Shown here: positions 1 to 6,106 of the stretch, piece after piece | Layout: every line of letters begins with the position of its first letter | How positions within the stretch are numbered: position 1 is the first letter of the stretch | Source of the DNA: Candidatus Atribacter alterifermentans | Lineage (GTDB): Bacteria; Atribacterota; Atribacteria; Atribacterales; Atribacteraceae | Direction: 5' to 3' | DNA length: 7,802 nt | Assembly: GCA_012517635.1 (NCBI GenBank) | Contig: JAAYUP010000042.1 | Span: 1-7,802, forward strand | The notes under the pieces: generated by a model | Seen by the model: the letters and a program-made list of their open reading frames with translations, nothing else | Told to the model about the DNA's origin: nothing | The model's database searches: none | Translations under genes and position numbers: made by a program

Positions 1-1
1 A

Positions 2-115
2 ATGGGAATCAAAGCAGCTGGTGGCATCCATAATTTTGAAGAAGCTAAAGCCATGATTGCAGCGGGAGCAACCCGAATAGGAACAAGTTCAGGTGTAAAA
101 ATTGTTAATGGATAA
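2..115 (+). CDS. deoC: Deoxyribose-phosphate aldolase, C-terminal end (partial, 5' end outside window)
   Basis: Only the last 37 codons and a TAA stop are present. The frame reads through KAAGGI, then an AGATRIGTSSG segment and ends KIVNG. This is the characteristic C-terminus of class I DeoC: the GG after KAA and the GTSSG loop form the phosphate-binding end of the TIM barrel, and the Lys of KAAGG is the conserved lysine beside the Schiff-base site. The enzyme reversibly cleaves 2-deoxy-D-ribose 5-phosphate to acetaldehyde and glyceraldehyde 3-phosphate in the cytoplasm or, in some lineages, inside a microcompartment. The catalytic Schiff-base lysine lies upstream of the window. The pduL-like gene starts 19 nt downstream on the same strand, so the two are probably co-transcribed. 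The family call is firm even from this fragment; intactness of the rest cannot be judged. Confidence 0.9.
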   Translation: MGIKAAGGIHNFEEAKAMIAAGATRIGTSSGVKIVNG

Positions 116-134
116 AGGATTTTAAAAAAATTCT

Positions 135-809
135 ATGATTGAAAAAAGTCGAGAAAAAAATCAAATTTTATCGGAGATAATTACTGAAACTGTTTTTAAA
201 TATTTGACTGATGCTGGGTTAACTTCCAATCAAGATTTTACCATTCCGGTTGAAGTTTCTAATCATCATGTGCATCTAACCCGAGAAGCATTAGATGTTT
301 TATTTGGCCAAAATTACCAACTGACTAAGGTTCGAGATATATCTCAACCAGGTGAGTTTGCTAGTAATGAAAAGGTAACCTTAACGAGTTCAAAAATGAG
401 AATGATTGAAGACGTCAGAATTGTTGGTCCATTGAGAGCTTATAATCAAGTTGAGTTAACGGTGGCTGATGGTTATGCTTTAGGATTAAGTCTTCCAACC
501 CGTTTATCAGGGGATATAGTTGGTTCTCAATCTATAACTATAATAGGTCCCAAAGGAGCACTAAACCTCCCAGAGGGAGCCATACGTGCTGCACGCCATA
601 TCCATATGACTCAGGACGATGCAAAAAAATATAACGTTACAAATAATCAACACGTGAAAGTGGAAGTTGAGGGAGAAAACGGAGTTATTTTTAAAAATGT
701 CATAATAAGGGTTTCTGATACATCGAAATTAGCTTTTCATATTGATATTGAAGAAGCTAATGCGGCGAATGTTCAAGGAACATCTTATTGCCGAATACTT
801 TACAAGTGA
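135..809 (+). CDS. pduL: PduL-type phosphate acyltransferase (phosphotransacylase)
   Basis: A 224-residue protein of normal PduL length. PduL interconverts acyl-CoA plus phosphate with acyl-phosphate plus CoA, the step before ATP formation by a kinase. The dinuclear zinc site known from the family is complete: NHHVHL gives His45 and His47, GPLR gives Arg101, QVEL gives Glu107, RHIHM gives His155 and His157, and FHIDIEEANAA gives His202. The two halves, about 37-120 and 125-220, match the tandem beta-barrel fold. Residues 1-30 precede the catalytic core and could form an amphipathic helix (ILSEIITETVFKYL), the place where microcompartment PduLs carry an encapsulation peptide; that role is inferred. 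The start has only a weak, distant ribosome site (AAAGGA at 114-119), so expression may depend on coupling to deoC upstream. DeoC yields acetaldehyde, so after an acetaldehyde dehydrogenase (not in the window) PduL would make acetyl-phosphate. The specific acyl substrate is not visible. Confidence 0.93.
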   Translation: MIEKSREKNQILSEIITETVFKYLTDAGLTSNQDFTIPVEVSNHHVHLTREALDVLFGQNYQLTKVRDISQPGEFASNEKVTLTSSKMRMIEDVRIVGPLRAYNQVELTVADGYALGLSLPTRLSGDIVGSQSITIIGPKGALNLPEGAIRAARHIHMTQDDAKKYNVTNNQHVKVEVEGENGVIFKNVIIRVSDTSKLAFHIDIEEANAANVQGTSYCRILYK

Positions 810-833
810 AAGAGATAAAGAGGAGGTTTTATA

Positions 834-1895
834 ATGAAGTCTTCCATGCGAGCGGTGACCTTGGTATCACCTGGTCATCTGGAGTGTGTCAATACCGAAA
901 TTCCTGTCGTTCAAAACCCATATGATGTCTTAATAAAAGTTCATGCTTGCGGAGTATGTGGATCAGATATTGCTCGGGTTATGGTAAAGGGAGCTCATAA
1001 AATGCCGATCATCATCGGTCATGAATTTGCCGGTGAAGTCGTTGAAATTGGTTCAAACGTTAAATCGACTAAAGTAGCTGATCGTGTAACGATTATGCCT
1101 TTAGTTCCTTGTGGCCAATGTGATTATTGCCGAATCGGAGAGTATACCCTTTGTAACGATTATGATTATTATGGTTCTCGTATACCTGGAGCAATGGCTG
1201 AATACATCTTGGTCAACGAGAGGAATGTTTTAAAGCTCCCGGAAAATGTTGATTATGAAATGGGAGCTATGACCGATCCGGTAAGTGTGGCATTACATGC
1301 AGTTCGGAAAGCCAGAATAGAACCAGGACAATCAGCAGTGGTTTTTGGTTTAGGAGCAATTGGTTTTATTGCGGTTCAATGGTTAAAGAGCTTAGGCTGT
1401 ACGAATGTAGTGGCGGTCGATATCTTTGATGAAAAATTGGAATTAGCGAAAAAGCTTGGAGCTGATTTCGTTGTTAATGGAAAAGCGACTGATGCGGTCA
1501 AGGCCATTCAGGATTATACCAGTGGAAAGGGCGTTGATATTGCTATTGAATTAGCAGGGAGTAAGATTACCCAACCTCAAGCAGTATTATCGGTGAGCAA
1601 AATGGGGAAAGTGGTGTTTTGTGGGATATCCTATGATGACCTTCTTCTTCCCAACAAGGCATTGAATGCTATTTTAAGAGGGGAATTGTCCATCTTGGGT
1701 TCCTGGAATTCATCTATTGCACCACTCCCAATAAACGAATGGGAAAGTGCTTTGAAGTTTATGAATAGCGGAAAAATACAAGTTAAACCTCTTATCAGCC
1801 ATCGGGTTCGGTTAGAAGACTGTCAATCGGTATTTGAGATGATGTTTTATAAAAAAGAAGTATTTACCAAGGTTATGTTTAAACCAGGGTTATAA
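834..1895 (+). CDS. Zinc-dependent medium-chain alcohol dehydrogenase, galactitol-1-phosphate 5-dehydrogenase (GatD)-like
   Basis: A 353-residue cytoplasmic zinc MDR enzyme expected to oxidise a polyol or sugar phosphate with NAD. The N-terminal catalytic domain has ligands Cys42 (GVCGSD) and His63-Glu64 (GHEF), and structural-zinc cysteines 93, 96, 99 and 107. The Rossmann domain begins at GLGAIG (172-177), and Asp196 at the end of the second strand favours NAD over NADP. Similarity to E. coli GatD as I remember it includes the GAH segment (53-55), the YGSR motif near 113 and the ILRGELSILGSW segment. One difference is Asp148 (TDPVSVALHA) where GatD has Glu at a catalytic-zinc position. The start is well supported: AGGAGG at 821-826 lies 7 nt before the ATG, and the gap to pduL is 24 nt, so it probably belongs to the deoC-pduL transcript. 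Sorbitol/xylitol or threonine dehydrogenase-like activity are alternatives; the exact substrate is not readable. Confidence 0.88.
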   Translation: MKSSMRAVTLVSPGHLECVNTEIPVVQNPYDVLIKVHACGVCGSDIARVMVKGAHKMPIIIGHEFAGEVVEIGSNVKSTKVADRVTIMPLVPCGQCDYCRIGEYTLCNDYDYYGSRIPGAMAEYILVNERNVLKLPENVDYEMGAMTDPVSVALHAVRKARIEPGQSAVVFGLGAIGFIAVQWLKSLGCTNVVAVDIFDEKLELAKKLGADFVVNGKATDAVKAIQDYTSGKGVDIAIELAGSKITQPQAVLSVSKMGKVVFCGISYDDLLLPNKALNAILRGELSILGSWNSSIAPLPINEWESALKFMNSGKIQVKPLISHRVRLEDCQSVFEMMFYKKEVFTKVMFKPGL

Positions 1896-1896
1896 A

Positions 1897-1971
1897 ATGA
1901 ATATTACGAATCCGGAGGTGATGAACAGGGGAGTGAGAAAAAGAGTTTGTTTATTTTTTTTAACAAAGTAA
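1897..1971 (+). other. Possible 24-codon leader ORF with a long Shine-Dalgarno-like site (doubtful)
   Basis: An ATG one base after the dehydrogenase stop opens a 24-codon frame ending in TAA, with a basic middle (RGVRKR) and a hydrophobic tail (VCLFFL). Inside it, GGAGGTGAT at 1914-1922 is a nearly full complement of the 16S rRNA 3' end. However, no start codon sits at good spacing: in-frame ATG 1921 is too close and GTG 1933 is too far. Translation could instead restart from the dehydrogenase stop. The peptide resembles nothing I know and may be chance; it is recorded because the ribosome-binding sequence is stronger than expected in a gap. Confidence 0.15.
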
Positions 1972-2011
1972 GAGCTGTGTTTAAAAAAAGTATTGTGAAA
2001 AGTTTAATTGA

Positions 2012-2042
2012 TCATTCCTGTGATACTTTAGATCAGGAATGA
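2012..2042 (+). promoter_or_regulatory. Inverted repeat around an extended -10-like element: candidate promoter/operator of the sugar importer
   Basis: A perfect 9-bp inverted repeat, TCATTCCTG at 2012-2020 and CAGGAATGA at 2034-2042, is separated by 13 nt. Between and partly within the arms is TG-T-GATACT (2019-2027), a reasonable extended -10 element; no good -35 is visible at normal spacing. Transcription starting about 7 nt after the -10 would begin in the right arm, 30-40 nt before the binding-protein start. Repressor operators often straddle a -10 in this way, so sugar-responsive control is plausible. There is no T-run after the right arm, so it is not a standard terminator, although as RNA it could also fold into a hairpin. 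Confidence 0.4.
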
Positions 2043-2070
2043 AATTTGTCCAGTTTTAAGGAGGTTTGAA

Positions 2071-3474
2071 ATGTTAAGAGTAAACAAAAAGATCATGATT
2101 GTGTTTGTTCTGGTGTTTATGATTGGAATATTCAGTACGATGGTTTTAGCAGCAGATGATGCAGAAAGCCAGAGACGTGAATTAGCTCAAAAATATAAAA
2201 ATGCTGAACCGGGAGAAAGTTTTTTAGTTGGTCATATCACCTTCCATTTGTCGCAAGAATATTCAATGATGGTTTTGCAATCAATAGAACAAGCATGCCG
2301 TCAGCTTGGTTTGCAGTTTAGTAGTTCACTGGCGACATCTGATGCTGAATGGATTCAACAAACCCAGAGTATGATTGCTGCTGGAGCAAAAGCATTGATC
2401 TTTAACTGCCCGTCAGTTTCAGTTATACCGGAACTTGCAAAAATTTGTAATGATAATAAAGTATTTATGGCTACCTATTTTGGTTTAACTGCCGAAACCT
2501 TCCCTGGTGATTTTGGACCCTACTGGGTTATTGACAATACACCCATGTCAGATGAACAAACCTTCCTTCCTTTGGTGCTGTTATTCCAAAAAATGAGAGA
2601 TAACGGCAAAACAAAATTCCTCCACATACAAGCCAGCACCACCAATGCAACCATTTCAACTGCTCTCATCAATTTAGGAGTGTTTCAGGCTTGGAAACTC
2701 TATCCAGAAATTATGGCTTTAGGTCATCAGTGGGGTGAATGGAATTATGAAGGTGGTCGAAAAGCAGCCGAAGCAGCTTTGGCGGTTCGACAGGATTATG
2801 AAGGATTGTGGGGTGCCAATGATTCAGTAACCATTGGAGCTCTCAGAGCCCTTGAAGATCGAGGCTTGAACATTGGCCCATTCACAGCTTCAAGAGACAT
2901 GGAAATGACTACCGCCGAAGAAATACTACGAGGAAATTTCCTCTGTACTTGCGGGTTTGACATTCCATATTACGGTGGAAGGCTTGTTCCGATGCTTTAT
3001 GATATGTGTGTGGGAGAATGGTACCCATTACCTGAAGAAATGATCCAGGCACCTGAATTGAGCGTGTACGGAAAACCTGGTGAATTAGAAAAATTAGCTG
3101 AAGCTGCCGGAATTGACGATCATCCTAATTTTAAAGTTGGTCCAACCGAAGAAAACTTAGAAAAAATATTGAAAAAAATGAAGGACAGACAGCCTGAATA
3201 TCCTTATGACTTCCGATTGATGTCTCATTCAAAATGCAAAGAACTCGGTTTAGAATTTGATATTCATGCTGGAGCAGGAACAGAACTTGGAAGACACAAT
3301 TATATTTATGCGGCATCACTTGAGAAATTTGGCAGCGTAGACGCATTTAAAAAACATGTTATAGCACTTATGGAATACTTCCTTGATTTCAGCGTAGCTG
3401 ATACCTGGGAAGAGGCTGAAGAATACGCAAAAACATTCCCACCAGAACTCAAATTAGACCCAATTTGGAAATAA
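2071..3474 (+). CDS. CUT2-type sugar ABC transporter, secreted substrate-binding protein with long C-terminal extension
   Basis: A 467-residue extracytoplasmic receptor for the importer encoded downstream. Residues 1-27 form a Sec signal peptide: basic start (RVNKK), hydrophobic core (IMIVFVLVFMIGIF) and a VLA site before ADDAES. There is no lipobox cysteine, so it is not a lipoprotein. The region from VGHITFHLSQEYS (53-65) to about 340 fits the periplasmic binding protein type 1 (ribose/galactose, LacI-like) fold: a MIAAGAKALIFNCPS strand-helix, and WGANDSVTIGALRALEDRGL from 247, the typical second-lobe segment. Residues about 345-467 form an extension rich in Lys, Glu, Tyr and Phe (FDIHAGAGTELGRHNYIYAA, then MEYFLDF) that usual receptors of about 300-340 residues lack and that I do not recognise. 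AAGGAGG at 2058-2064, 6 nt before the ATG, fixes the start. Placement first in the importer cluster, before a hairpin, fits high expression. The ligand is probably a sugar or polyol but cannot be identified. Confidence 0.9.
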   Translation: MLRVNKKIMIVFVLVFMIGIFSTMVLAADDAESQRRELAQKYKNAEPGESFLVGHITFHLSQEYSMMVLQSIEQACRQLGLQFSSSLATSDAEWIQQTQSMIAAGAKALIFNCPSVSVIPELAKICNDNKVFMATYFGLTAETFPGDFGPYWVIDNTPMSDEQTFLPLVLLFQKMRDNGKTKFLHIQASTTNATISTALINLGVFQAWKLYPEIMALGHQWGEWNYEGGRKAAEAALAVRQDYEGLWGANDSVTIGALRALEDRGLNIGPFTASRDMEMTTAEEILRGNFLCTCGFDIPYYGGRLVPMLYDMCVGEWYPLPEEMIQAPELSVYGKPGELEKLAEAAGIDDHPNFKVGPTEENLEKILKKMKDRQPEYPYDFRLMSHSKCKELGLEFDIHAGAGTELGRHNYIYAASLEKFGSVDAFKKHVIALMEYFLDFSVADTWEEAEEYAKTFPPELKLDPIWK

Positions 3475-3488
3475 ACGTATAGCTTTTC

Positions 3489-3543
3489 TCGCAGGATAGC
3501 CTCCGTTTGATTTAAGAAAACAGGATAGAGGGCTATCCTGCGA
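3489..3543 (+). promoter_or_regulatory. Intercistronic hairpin with two mutually exclusive forms, between binding-protein and ATPase genes
   Basis: TCGCAGGATAGCC (3489-3501) pairs perfectly over 13 bp with 3531-3543, and TC/GA can extend the stem past one bulged G. The loop holds a second CAGGATAG (3521-3528) identical to 3492-3499, so the right-arm CTATCCTG (3533-3540) can instead form a compact 8-bp hairpin with loop AGGG. No T-run follows, so it does not look like a rho-independent terminator. As with hairpins after other binding-protein genes (malE-malF is the classic case), it probably protects the upstream mRNA end and lowers ATPase and permease expression relative to the receptor; switching between the two folds is inference. 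Confidence 0.7.
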
Positions 3544-3589
3544 ATTGAATAAGTAGGGATAAACTGAGGAAGGATGGATTAGCAAGAAC

Positions 3590-5119
3590 ATGAGATCAGA
3601 TATTCCAATAGTTGAATTGAAGGGTGTAAGTAAAACCTTTGGTGGGGTTGTTCAAGCACTAAGCAATGTCAGCATTGGGATTTATAAAAATGAAGTTGTA
3701 GGAGTAGTAGGGGAAAATGGTGCAGGAAAATCCACCTTAATGAAAATTCTTGCCGTTGTTTATCCGCCTGATCAAGGTGAATGGTATTACGCTGGTTCAA
3801 AAACTGCCTTTCCTAAAAATCCTAAAGAAGCAGCTAAGCGTGGTGTAGGGATTGTCTATCAGGAAAAAGGAGTTATTCCAGCCTTAAAAGTCTATCAATA
3901 TTTATTTCTTGGACATGAGGATAAATACGTCCACTACACGAAATTAGATATTGAACAAATGAAAACTTTTGCCAAGAAGGCTTTAAATGAATTTCATATT
4001 AACTGTGATATTGAGACTTTTATGTATGATTTGCCTCCTTCCACCCAGAAGATGATTGAGATAGCCAAAGCGATTTTATCCCTTAGGTTAGAGCAGGGTA
4101 ATAATAATGCAGTTTCGGTTATCATTCTCGATGAACCAACTGCACCGTTGAATCTTGAAGAACGACAGGAATTGTTTAATTATATTTTAAAGATGAAAAA
4201 AACCACTTCTTTTGTATTAGTCTCTCACATCATGCATGAAGTGTTAGAATTTGCCGATAGGATTTATGTGTTAAGAGATGGAGAATTGGTGGATCACTAT
4301 AATTTATCAGAAGAAGAAGTTACTGAAAAAGATTTGTTTAAATCAATAGTTGGAAAAGATTTTATCGAAGATATGAGCGAGAAAGACTCTAAAAAATTTG
4401 ACGACGAAGAAGTTGTTTTATCTGCCAGAGATTTAACCAGGAAGGGAAGTTATTTCGATATTTCCTTTGATCTTCATCGAGGAGAATGTATTGGTTTTTT
4501 TGGACCAACTGGATCAGGAAAAAGTGAAATCATAAAAACTATTGCTGGAATACTTAACTATGATACAGGTACCCTAATAGTTGGCGAAAAAAAAGCTGAT
4601 AATCGAGAGCTCCCCCACGCCCGACTAACTAAAGGAATCGGATATTTTTGTGGTGAAACCGAAAAACAGTTATTTTTTAACTGGACGGTACGAAAAAATA
4701 TCTCGATAGTAAATATAGAGAAAATACTACGAAAGCGGTTTCCCGTCCTCAATTACAATACAGAAAAGAAGATGGCAGAAAAAATTGTCAACACTTTTAA
4801 AATCAAAACCCCAAGCATTGAAACTGATTGTCAATCATTGAGCGGTGGCAACAAACAAAAAATTTCAGTAGGAAAGTGGTTTGAAAGAAAGCCTGATATC
4901 CTTTTATTGGAAGATCCAACCATTGGGATCGATGTTGGAGCAAGAAAAGATATCTATGAAGCGTTGTTAGAGTTGAAAGACAAGGGAGTTTCAATAATTC
5001 TAGTTAGCGATGATCCTAAGGAATATTCCACGTTATGTAATAAAATAATAACTTTAAAAGGAGGAAGAATTCAGAAACTGCTTGGGAATCAAGAGTTTAG
5101 GGAGGCAATAACAACATGA
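3590..5119 (+). CDS. Sugar ABC transporter ATPase with two nucleotide-binding domains (RbsA/MglA/XylG family)
   Basis: A 509-residue cytoplasmic ATPase, of family length, that drives sugar import through the two permeases that follow. Domain 1 (about 5-240): Walker A GENGAGKST (41-49), Q-loop Gln91, Walker B/catalytic DEPT (181-184) and switch His213; its signature motif is LPPSTQ (148-153) instead of the usual LSxG(E/D)Q. Domain 2 (about 275-500): Walker A GPTGSGKS (305-312) keeps Lys311, whereas the family often has a weakened GAGRTE there; the signature LSGGNKQ (417-423) is intact; but Walker B reads LLLEDPT, with Glu441-Asp442 in place of Asp-Glu, and the switch position is Asp474. In the head-to-tail sandwich this predicts one good ATP site (domain 1 Walker, domain 2 signature) and one degenerate site. 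The ATG at 3590 has GAGGAAGG 13-20 nt upstream, rather far; no better start lies between it and the in-frame stop at 3560. Its stop overlaps the next start by 4 nt (ATGA), indicating translational coupling. Confidence 0.93.
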   Translation: MRSDIPIVELKGVSKTFGGVVQALSNVSIGIYKNEVVGVVGENGAGKSTLMKILAVVYPPDQGEWYYAGSKTAFPKNPKEAAKRGVGIVYQEKGVIPALKVYQYLFLGHEDKYVHYTKLDIEQMKTFAKKALNEFHINCDIETFMYDLPPSTQKMIEIAKAILSLRLEQGNNNAVSVIILDEPTAPLNLEERQELFNYILKMKKTTSFVLVSHIMHEVLEFADRIYVLRDGELVDHYNLSEEEVTEKDLFKSIVGKDFIEDMSEKDSKKFDDEEVVLSARDLTRKGSYFDISFDLHRGECIGFFGPTGSGKSEIIKTIAGILNYDTGTLIVGEKKADNRELPHARLTKGIGYFCGETEKQLFFNWTVRKNISIVNIEKILRKRFPVLNYNTEKKMAEKIVNTFKIKTPSIETDCQSLSGGNKQKISVGKWFERKPDILLLEDPTIGIDVGARKDIYEALLELKDKGVSIILVSDDPKEYSTLCNKIITLKGGRIQKLLGNQEFREAITT

Positions 5120-6087
5120 ACAGTGCACAGAGTGGGAAGCAAGCGATACCACCGGCATGGACCCGAATCTTTAAAACTCATCCTTCTCTACCGCTTTTAA
5201 TTGTTCTCATTGCAGGATTTTCAATTATTTTTCCTAAGAGATTTCTTACACCTATGAATCTCTCGTCAATTTTAGGGCAGTTTGTAACAATTATTTTATT
5301 TGCTCTTGGCCCTTCTATGGTTGCTACCATAGGCTCATTAGACCTTTCGTACGTTGGTATCTGGATGTTAGGAGGTATGCTCGTTTGGCACTTAACTCCT
5401 TCATTAGGGATCTATGCAATTCTGATTTATCCATTATTGGGTTTCTTAACCGGTCTTATGGTTGGTACAATCCAAGTGAAAGCTAAAGTTCCCTCCTTTA
5501 TTTTAACGTTGAGCTTATTGGCGGCTTATTCAGGACTTACTTCAATTTTATCAGGTGGATACCCTCGTATGGTTCGGGGTTACGAGTTTTTAACCAGAGA
5601 ATTGATACCCCGTGTTCCTACTGCATTATTCTGGACTATTCCTCTTATTGTAATTGCGGTATATCTAATGAAAGGTACAAAAATAGGGACCTATCTTTAC
5701 GCGATTGGTTCAAACGAAGAAGGCGCCCGATTAGCAGGGATAAACGTAAATAGGTATAAAATTTTAACTTTTGTGATGAGTGGCTTATTTACAGGAATCG
5801 GATCTATAATTCAATTTCAACATTTAGGAGGATCAGTACCATTATCTTTAAATATGAATACTATGACTATGCCTCTTGTGGCAATAGTTTTTGGAGGAAC
5901 GCTGTTAACCGGGGGGAGCGGGGGACCAGATAGAACTATTCTTGGTACATTAGCTTTCGTGGTCCTATATCGAGGTTTATATATATCGCTTATAAACCCA
6001 GAAATACTTCAATTGATCGTAGGATTGTTATTGGTACTATCTATCGTAGTGGCTTCTAGAGGATTAAGAGGAGTTTCAATAACGTAA
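5116..6087 (+). CDS. Sugar ABC transporter permease 1 (RbsC family, BPD_transp_2)
   Basis: A 323-residue inner-membrane protein with roughly eight to ten hydrophobic segments, starting with LPLLIVLIAGFSIIF after a polar N-terminus. Family marks are GSLDLSYVG (normally GGIDLS), a KVPSFILTLSLL segment, and the cytoplasmic coupling loop GSNEEGARLAGINVNRYK from residue 198, which docks on the ATPase. Near the C-terminus TGGSGGPDRTILG (about 265-277) replaces the family's usual GGRGS.xGTxLG-like loop; the second permease carries the same variant. It would form half of the sugar pore, most simply as a heterodimer with the next gene's product. The start overlaps the ATPase stop by 4 nt, with GGGAGG at 5100-5105 inside the ATPase gene, 10 nt upstream. 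Permeases of this family cannot be assigned a sugar by sequence alone. Confidence 0.92.
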   Translation: MNSAQSGKQAIPPAWTRIFKTHPSLPLLIVLIAGFSIIFPKRFLTPMNLSSILGQFVTIILFALGPSMVATIGSLDLSYVGIWMLGGMLVWHLTPSLGIYAILIYPLLGFLTGLMVGTIQVKAKVPSFILTLSLLAAYSGLTSILSGGYPRMVRGYEFLTRELIPRVPTALFWTIPLIVIAVYLMKGTKIGTYLYAIGSNEEGARLAGINVNRYKILTFVMSGLFTGIGSIIQFQHLGGSVPLSLNMNTMTMPLVAIVFGGTLLTGGSGGPDRTILGTLAFVVLYRGLYISLINPEILQLIVGLLLVLSIVVASRGLRGVSIT

Positions 6088-6094
6088 AGTGAAG

Positions 6095-6099
6095 AGAGG
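6095..6099 (+). promoter_or_regulatory. Ribosome-binding site that decides the start of permease 2
   Basis: AGAGG lies 7 nt before the ATG at 6107. A longer frame could begin at GTG 6089, but its nearest purine-rich site (AAGAGGAG at 6066-6073) is 15 nt away, and the six added residues are polar and not needed for the fold. The ATG is therefore preferred. Confidence 0.55.
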
Positions 6100-6106
6100 T
6101 AAAGAG

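Noticed and set aside
3131..3346. 71-codon frame on the minus strand inside the binding-protein gene
   Set aside because: It is antisense to a well-supported gene, its protein has no family features, and no ribosome site is apparent.
3489..3543. Rho-independent terminator after the binding-protein gene
   Set aside because: The stem is strong but is followed by a mixed sequence without a T-run, and the downstream ATPase and permeases are needed with the receptor, so a stability or attenuation hairpin fits better.
4558..4994. Two minus-strand frames (4558-4752 and 4803-4994) inside the ATPase gene
   Set aside because: They lie opposite conserved ATPase motifs and translate to low-complexity, unrecognisable sequence.
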